A DNA stretch of 8,225 nt, from assembly GCA_049366815.1 (NCBI GenBank), contig JBMNCO010000186.1, forward strand, positions 1 to 8,225, given 5' to 3'. Of the stretch, positions 5,793 to 8,225 are shown piece by piece. Positions within the stretch are counted from its first letter, which is position 1. Every line of letters starts with the position of its first letter. A model generated the notes under the pieces. The model saw only the letters and a list, made by a program, of their open reading frames with translations. It did not search any database and was not told the DNA's origin. This DNA comes from CAYNYM01 sp049366815. GTDB taxonomy: Bacteria > Desulfobacterota > DSM-4660 > Desulfatiglandales > HGW-15. The position numbers and the translations under genes were made by a program.

Positions 5793-5987
5793 ATGAAATG
5801 CCCCGAATGCGGATCAGAAAATGTGATCCCAATAGCTTACGGCTACCCATCAGAGGAGGCATGGAAGGAAGTCGGAAAAGGACTTGTCAAATTTGGTGGA
5901 TGCACCATTACAGGGAATGATCCTGATTACTTTTGCAGGGATTGTTTTCATGAATTCGATTTAGTCAGAGGCAACCAGTCATGTTAA
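5793..5987 (+). CDS. Small zinc-ribbon protein, 64 aa
   Basis: A short cytoplasmic protein built around a zinc ribbon: Cys3-x2-Cys6 (MKCPECGSENV) and Cys48-x2-Cys51 (YFCRDCFHEFDL) form a complete four-cysteine site, and Cys37 in GGCTIT is extra. The middle part, IAYGYPSEEAWKEVGKG, is typical of a family of small uncharacterised bacterial proteins with the same layout. The ATG at 5793 is chosen because the zinc ribbon begins directly after it and GAGAGG lies 10 bp upstream. The frame is open back to 5682, but that part overlaps RAYT debris. Function is unknown; binding of zinc and perhaps nucleic acid or protein is inferred from the fold. It appears intact between two broken genes. Confidence 0.7.
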   Translation: MKCPECGSENVIPIAYGYPSEEAWKEVGKGLVKFGGCTITGNDPDYFCRDCFHEFDLVRGNQSC

Positions 5988-6084
5988 TCTTTGGTAGAGA
6001 AAAATCTGCTGCATCATCAGTCCCATCGAAACCAGCACCTCACAATCACATTTAGCCTGGCGCCCGAAGGGCACGGAATGGCAA

Positions 6085-6587
6085 GTGGACAGCCGCTGGC
6101 TCCAGAACGAGACGGAAATCCACTGTTTTCAGCCTGGGAATCCTGCCCTGGTTTGTTTCATGGCTTTGGAAGATTTCCGGAGGTTCTTTGTCTATGAAGA
6201 GGTCACCTGCACTGTTCTAGACAAGAGGGTTGTCCTGGACGAGAGGCGTTCCCTCGGCAGGCCTCCAGGTCAAGGCCGACTAAGCTCCACTACGGTTTAT
6301 AATGAACCCATGGTTGCTGTGCGATACTTTGTGGAAAACTGCGAGATAATCACTGCAGGATCCTCACGACCGACAATGATGCTGTCTCCTTTTGATAAAT
6401 ATGTGCGTTACGGGAGCTGGCCCAATACGAAAGAGGGCACGCCTATCCATGCTGCTACGATCCACAGCGCCCGGAGATATTTGTTCTGGTCCGTGGTATC
6501 TCCCTAGGCTGGTATCTGCTGGGCACCGGTCCAATGCTCCTTCTATACTTCCTTGGCCGCTACTTACTGCATCGGATGAGAAGGTGA
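6085..6587 (+). pseudogene. DUF3592-type membrane protein, frameshifted
   Basis: Two frames join into one DUF3592-like protein. The first (open from about 5998; GTG at 6085) reads FFVYEEVTCTVLDKRVVLDE and later YNEPMVAVRYFVENCEIITA, the usual strands before the conserved end, up to PFDKY near 6402. The second frame continues RELAQYERG, then the hallmark HAYPCCYDPQRPE, then VLVRGISLGWYLLG and a membrane helix ending YLLHRMRR with a stop at 6585-6587. The shift falls at about 6402-6412 and needs one base inserted or two removed. The N-terminal membrane segment is poorly preserved (GNPALVCFMAL), suggesting further damage. Without correction the first frame runs into unrelated residues to a stop at 6505-6507. 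It is most likely a dead gene of unknown original role. Confidence 0.55.
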
Positions 6588-6826
6588 GGTTTCCCTCATC
6601 CCTTGTGATGTCACCAAAATTCGCATAGAGAACATTTGGGCAAAACAGGGATCGAATTGTTGTTCTACCAAAGTTGTGACTAGTGCGAGTAATCACGCTC
6701 CTCTGACCCCGATTCAAAGGTCAATAATACAGTACGCATATTTGAGCCAAAGCGAAACCCGAAAACTTGGGATTTGCAGGCCGCCAGCAGCACAGGAAGA
6801 CGTGTAGTCACGAATTGGTGCGTGCC

Positions 6827-6855
6827 TTGATTCATAAGGCAAGTTTCCGTATAAT
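6827..6855 (+). promoter_or_regulatory. Near-consensus sigma-70 promoter
   Basis: TTGATT (6827-6832) is followed by exactly 17 bp and a perfect TATAAT (6850-6855). The start of transcription would be near 6862. The next intact gene begins at 7098, giving a 5' leader of about 235 nt. Confidence 0.6.
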
Positions 6856-6861
6856 GCGGGA

Positions 6862-6963
6862 ATGAAAATGAGAGTTGCCTATCATCTCATCCAACAAGAT
6901 CAAAGGATCCATTCAGCCCGGGATGGATACGGGGGCCTTTGGCTGACTGGCGAATCGAACTGA
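6862..6963 (+). CDS. Possible upstream ORF, 33 aa
   Basis: An ATG right at the predicted transcription start opens 33 codons beginning MKMRVAYHLIQQDQRIHSAR and ending in GGLWLTGESN before TGA at 6961-6963. There is no Shine-Dalgarno sequence, so translation would have to be leaderless, or begin at the ATG at 6868. It does not resemble a family I know. It could be a leader peptide, a remnant or chance. Confidence 0.25.
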   Translation: MKMRVAYHLIQQDQRIHSARDGYGGLWLTGESN

Positions 6964-6994
6964 GAGTGACCAGCGTATCCCACCAGGTTCTGCA

Positions 6995-7072
6995 ATCAAG
7001 CGTGGAATCTGAGAATGGCCGACCTGAGAAACCGGTAAAGCGAAGTCACCACGGTATAGGATGACGCTTGGT
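6995..7072 (+). promoter_or_regulatory. Long-range stem in the leader of the flavoprotein gene
   Basis: ATCAAGCGT (6995-7003) can pair with ACGCTTGGT (7064-7072) in a 9-bp stem with one G-U pair, closing a 60-nt domain that contains a smaller ACCG/CGGT stem (7031-7034 with 7052-7055). The stem ends 11 bases before the AAGGAGG ribosome-binding site. No known riboswitch core was recognised. Confidence 0.35.
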
Positions 7073-7097
7073 GATAATAAAACAAGGAGGGTTTTCC

Positions 7098-7655
7098 ATG
7101 TCGAAGAAAAAACTTGGTCCCCAGACATTGCTCTATCCCATGCCGGCGGTCCTAGTGGGTGCTGTCGTGGAGGGAAAAGCAAATTTCATGACTGCAGCCT
7201 GGTGCTCCATTGCCTGTTTGAAACCCCCTGCGATCTCAGTAGCGGTCAATACGGCACGGCACACACTGAAAGGAATCAAACAGAACGGGGCCTTTTCAAT
7301 CAATGTCCCTTCAGCAGATCTTGTCAAGGATGTCGACTACTGTGGAATTTACTCCGGCGCTAAGAGAGACAAGTCAAGTATATTCAAGGTGTATCTTGGG
7401 GAGTTGCAGACCGTTCCGCTCATCGAGGAATGCCCCGTCAATCTGGAGTGTAAATTGATCCAGTCGCTCGACATCGGTTCTCACACCCTGATTGTGGGGG
7501 AGATTCTTGAGACCCACGTCACAGAGAGCTGTCTTACGGATGGAAAACCCGATCCTGTAAAAATCAACCCACTGGTATTCTCACCTGCCGTTCAGCAATA
7601 TCATCGCTTGGGGCCGGTCATCGCCCAGGCATTTAAAGTGGGCAAGGATCGGTAA
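7098..7655 (+). CDS. Flavoredoxin / flavin-reductase-like FMN-binding protein
   Basis: A 185-residue cytoplasmic protein of the flavin reductase-like split-barrel family, closest in pattern to flavoredoxins of sulfate-reducing bacteria. The N-terminus KKKLGPQTLLYPMPAVLVG and NFMTAAWCSIACLKPPAISV (29-48) form the first barrel strands and FMN-contact loops. AFSINVPSADLV (65-76), DYCGIYSGAKRDKS (80-93), SHTLIVGEI (128-136) and the C-terminal PLVFSPAVQQYHRLG complete the family outline. Such proteins bind FMN and shuttle electrons or reduce flavin; the partner here is unknown. The start at 7098 is fixed by AAGGAGG at 7084-7090; the earlier in-frame codon at 7068 lacks a site. It is monocistronic, behind its own strong promoter and long leader. 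Intact, with normal length. Confidence 0.88.
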   Translation: MSKKKLGPQTLLYPMPAVLVGAVVEGKANFMTAAWCSIACLKPPAISVAVNTARHTLKGIKQNGAFSINVPSADLVKDVDYCGIYSGAKRDKSSIFKVYLGELQTVPLIEECPVNLECKLIQSLDIGSHTLIVGEILETHVTESCLTDGKPDPVKINPLVFSPAVQQYHRLGPVIAQAFKVGKDR

Positions 7656-7723
7656 TTTACGGATTGAAACTTCTCAAAAAGGTGATGGTGGGGGAATTGT
7701 GGTTTGGATTGGTGGGGATGGTT

Positions 7724-7776
7724 CATTGAAGTGAGTCACATTGAACATGCTGGCTCGTCATCTCTTCAATGTGCTC
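7724..7776. repeat. Overlapping competing inverted repeats
   Basis: CACATTGAA (7737-7745) and TTCAATGTG (7765-7773) are perfect 9-bp inverted repeats around 19 nt, extended by GAG/CTC across one bulged T to a 12-bp stem. A second left arm, CATTGAAG (7724-7731), is an exact 8-bp partner of CTTCAATG (7764-7771) and would compete for the same right arm. No T-run follows on either strand. It lies between the flavoprotein gene and the HsdR remnant. Confidence 0.5.
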
Positions 7777-7814
7777 TGATAATGTCGACATACTGGATGG
7801 GAAGGAATGCATAA

Positions 7815-7985
7815 AAGGTTATCAAAAAGCCAGCTCTCAGCGCCGAGGACAGTAAGCGTATTAAGCAGATTTCCGTTGATTTGTTGGCGATCCTGACGAA
7901 CGAGAAACTGAAAATCGATCATTGGCGAGGCAAGGAATCAACACGCGATGCGGTGCGAGTGACAATTCGTGATTTTCTATGGAGC
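7815..7985 (+). pseudogene. hsdR: Type I restriction endonuclease subunit HsdR, C-terminal remnant
   Basis: The frame is open from a TAA at 7812-7814 and reads ALSAEDSKRIKQISVDLLAI, then KLKIDHWRGKESTRDAVR and IRDFLWSDE. This matches the C-terminal helical region of HsdR, the motor and nuclease subunit of type I restriction-modification enzymes, where the pattern KLxIDHWRxKExTRDAVR...DFLW/Y is well conserved. Only about 57 codons of a protein normally near 1000 residues remain. There is no ribosome-binding site; the first possible start is TTG 7881. In place of the usual T-G-L-P and following helices, the frame runs directly into the integrase tail at 7986. No hsdM or hsdS is visible. It is inactive. 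Confidence 0.65.
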
Positions 7986-8165
7986 GATGAGATCAGGCAA
8001 GGGACCGGTATTGTCTCGAATAAGGCCTTTGAAAGGTACTTCCAACACGCATTCGAAGATGAATTGAAGATTTATCAGAAGCGGAATGAATTGCGGAAAG
8101 GTGACAAAAAAATGGCAAAGGTTTTACCCTCTGCCGAAAATGGAAAAATACTTAATTTTCAATAA
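7986..8165 (+). pseudogene. Tyrosine-recombinase integrase C-terminal remnant (copy 2), fused in frame to HsdR
   Basis: Continuing the HsdR frame without a stop, the sequence reads DEIRQGTGIVSNKAFERYF and then a lysine-rich tail ending AENGKILNFQ before TAA at 8163-8165. The block is 50 of 58 bases identical to 364-421 (copy 1), and the shared D..L.(I/M)Y after FERYF shows that the relation continues beyond it. The AFERY tyrosine sits where integrases of this type place the catalytic Tyr; the expected His two residues after TG-type turns is Ile. Only the last ~60 codons remain, so it cannot recombine DNA. The stop is 6 bp from the 3' end of the tRNA gene, the usual place of an integrase in a tRNA-targeted island. 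The family call is by motif recall. Confidence 0.5.
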
Positions 8166-8171
8166 GTTAGA

Positions 8172-8225
8172 TGGTGCCGAAGGCGGGACTTGAACCCGCA
8201 CGGCCGTCGGCCACTACCCCCTCAA
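8172..8225 (-). tRNA. tRNA-Leu (anticodon GAG), 3' part, cut by window end
   Basis: On the reverse strand the 3' two thirds of a leucine tRNA is visible. The anticodon GAG (8223-8221) follows U33, and the anticodon stem 3' strand GGTAG comes next. A long variable arm with a GGCC/GGCC stem is typical of class II tRNAs. Then follow the T arm GCGGG-TTCAAGT-CCCGC, the acceptor strand CTTCGGC, discriminator A and an encoded CCA (8174-8172). Its match to the leuU-type tRNA-Leu(GAG) is clear. The 5' part with the D arm is outside the window. Its 3' end faces the HsdR-integrase debris, making it a plausible integration site. Confidence 0.92.

Larger units (their letters stand above)
6588..7097. other. 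Non-coding stretch with promoter and leader of the flavoprotein gene
   Basis: Positions 6588-6826 contain nothing I can assign; a startless open frame at 6580-6807 has no family features. From 6827 the region looks regulatory: a strong sigma-70 promoter, a possible 33-codon upstream ORF, a long-range stem at 6995-7072 and the ribosome-binding site AAGGAGG at 7084-7090. Confidence 0.5.

Noticed and set aside
6940..7072. Group II intron or retron RNA
   Set aside because: Short purine-rich motifs there recall such RNAs, but there is no GTGYG start, no domain V and no reverse transcriptase.
6862..7090. FMN riboswitch (RFN element) before the flavoprotein gene
   Set aside because: The conserved RFN core (GGGGCAGGGTGAAATTCCC-like blocks) is absent.
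1..8225. CRISPR array or complete defence system
   Set aside because: No regularly spaced direct repeats are seen, and the only defence-related gene is a short HsdR remnant.

Overview
The window looks like chromosomal DNA of a mesophilic Desulfobacterota-type (deltaproteobacterial sulfate or sulfur reducer) bacterium. This is an inference from the solute-binding-protein-led TRAP operon, a flavoredoxin-type flavoprotein with Desulfovibrio-like sequence, and a mid-range GC content that drops in the flanks. The species cannot be named from sequence alone.

Layout. Positions 1-811 hold a short reverse-strand ORF, the frameshifted end of a tyrosine-recombinase-like integrase, and an AT-richer regulatory stretch with a 7-bp inverted repeat and a sigma-54-type (GG-N10-GC) promoter candidate. 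Positions 812-3686 hold an intact three-gene TRAP transporter operon, dctP-dctQ-dctM, with a strong hairpin between the binding-protein gene and the membrane genes. Positions 3687-4181 carry no intact gene; they hold a swapped pair of inverted repeats and a third short copy of the integrase segment. Positions 4182-5454 encode two exported proteins: an orphan with one cysteine pair and a lipocalin-like lipoprotein. Positions 5537-6587 hold debris and one small intact gene: a REP-associated tyrosine transposase (RAYT) that has lost its HUH core, a 64-residue zinc-ribbon protein, and a frameshifted DUF3592 membrane protein. Positions 6827-7655 hold a near-consensus sigma-70 promoter, a leader of about 235 nt that may be structured, and an intact flavoredoxin/flavin-reductase-like gene. 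Positions 7815-8225 hold the C-terminal tail of a type I restriction subunit HsdR joined in frame to the integrase tail, ending 6 bp from the 3' end of a reverse-strand tRNA-Leu(GAG), which runs out of the window.

Interpretation. The functional cargo is a carboxylate-type uptake system and a cytoplasmic flavoprotein. Around it lie decayed pieces of an integrase (three copies), a type I restriction enzyme, a RAYT and a DUF3592 protein. With a tRNA gene at the edge, this suggests an old, eroded genomic island or repeated integration hotspot. No intact new defence or mobile system is visible. The most informative signals are the repeated integrase tails, the HsdR-integrase chimera beside the tRNA, and the control elements of the TRAP and flavoredoxin genes.
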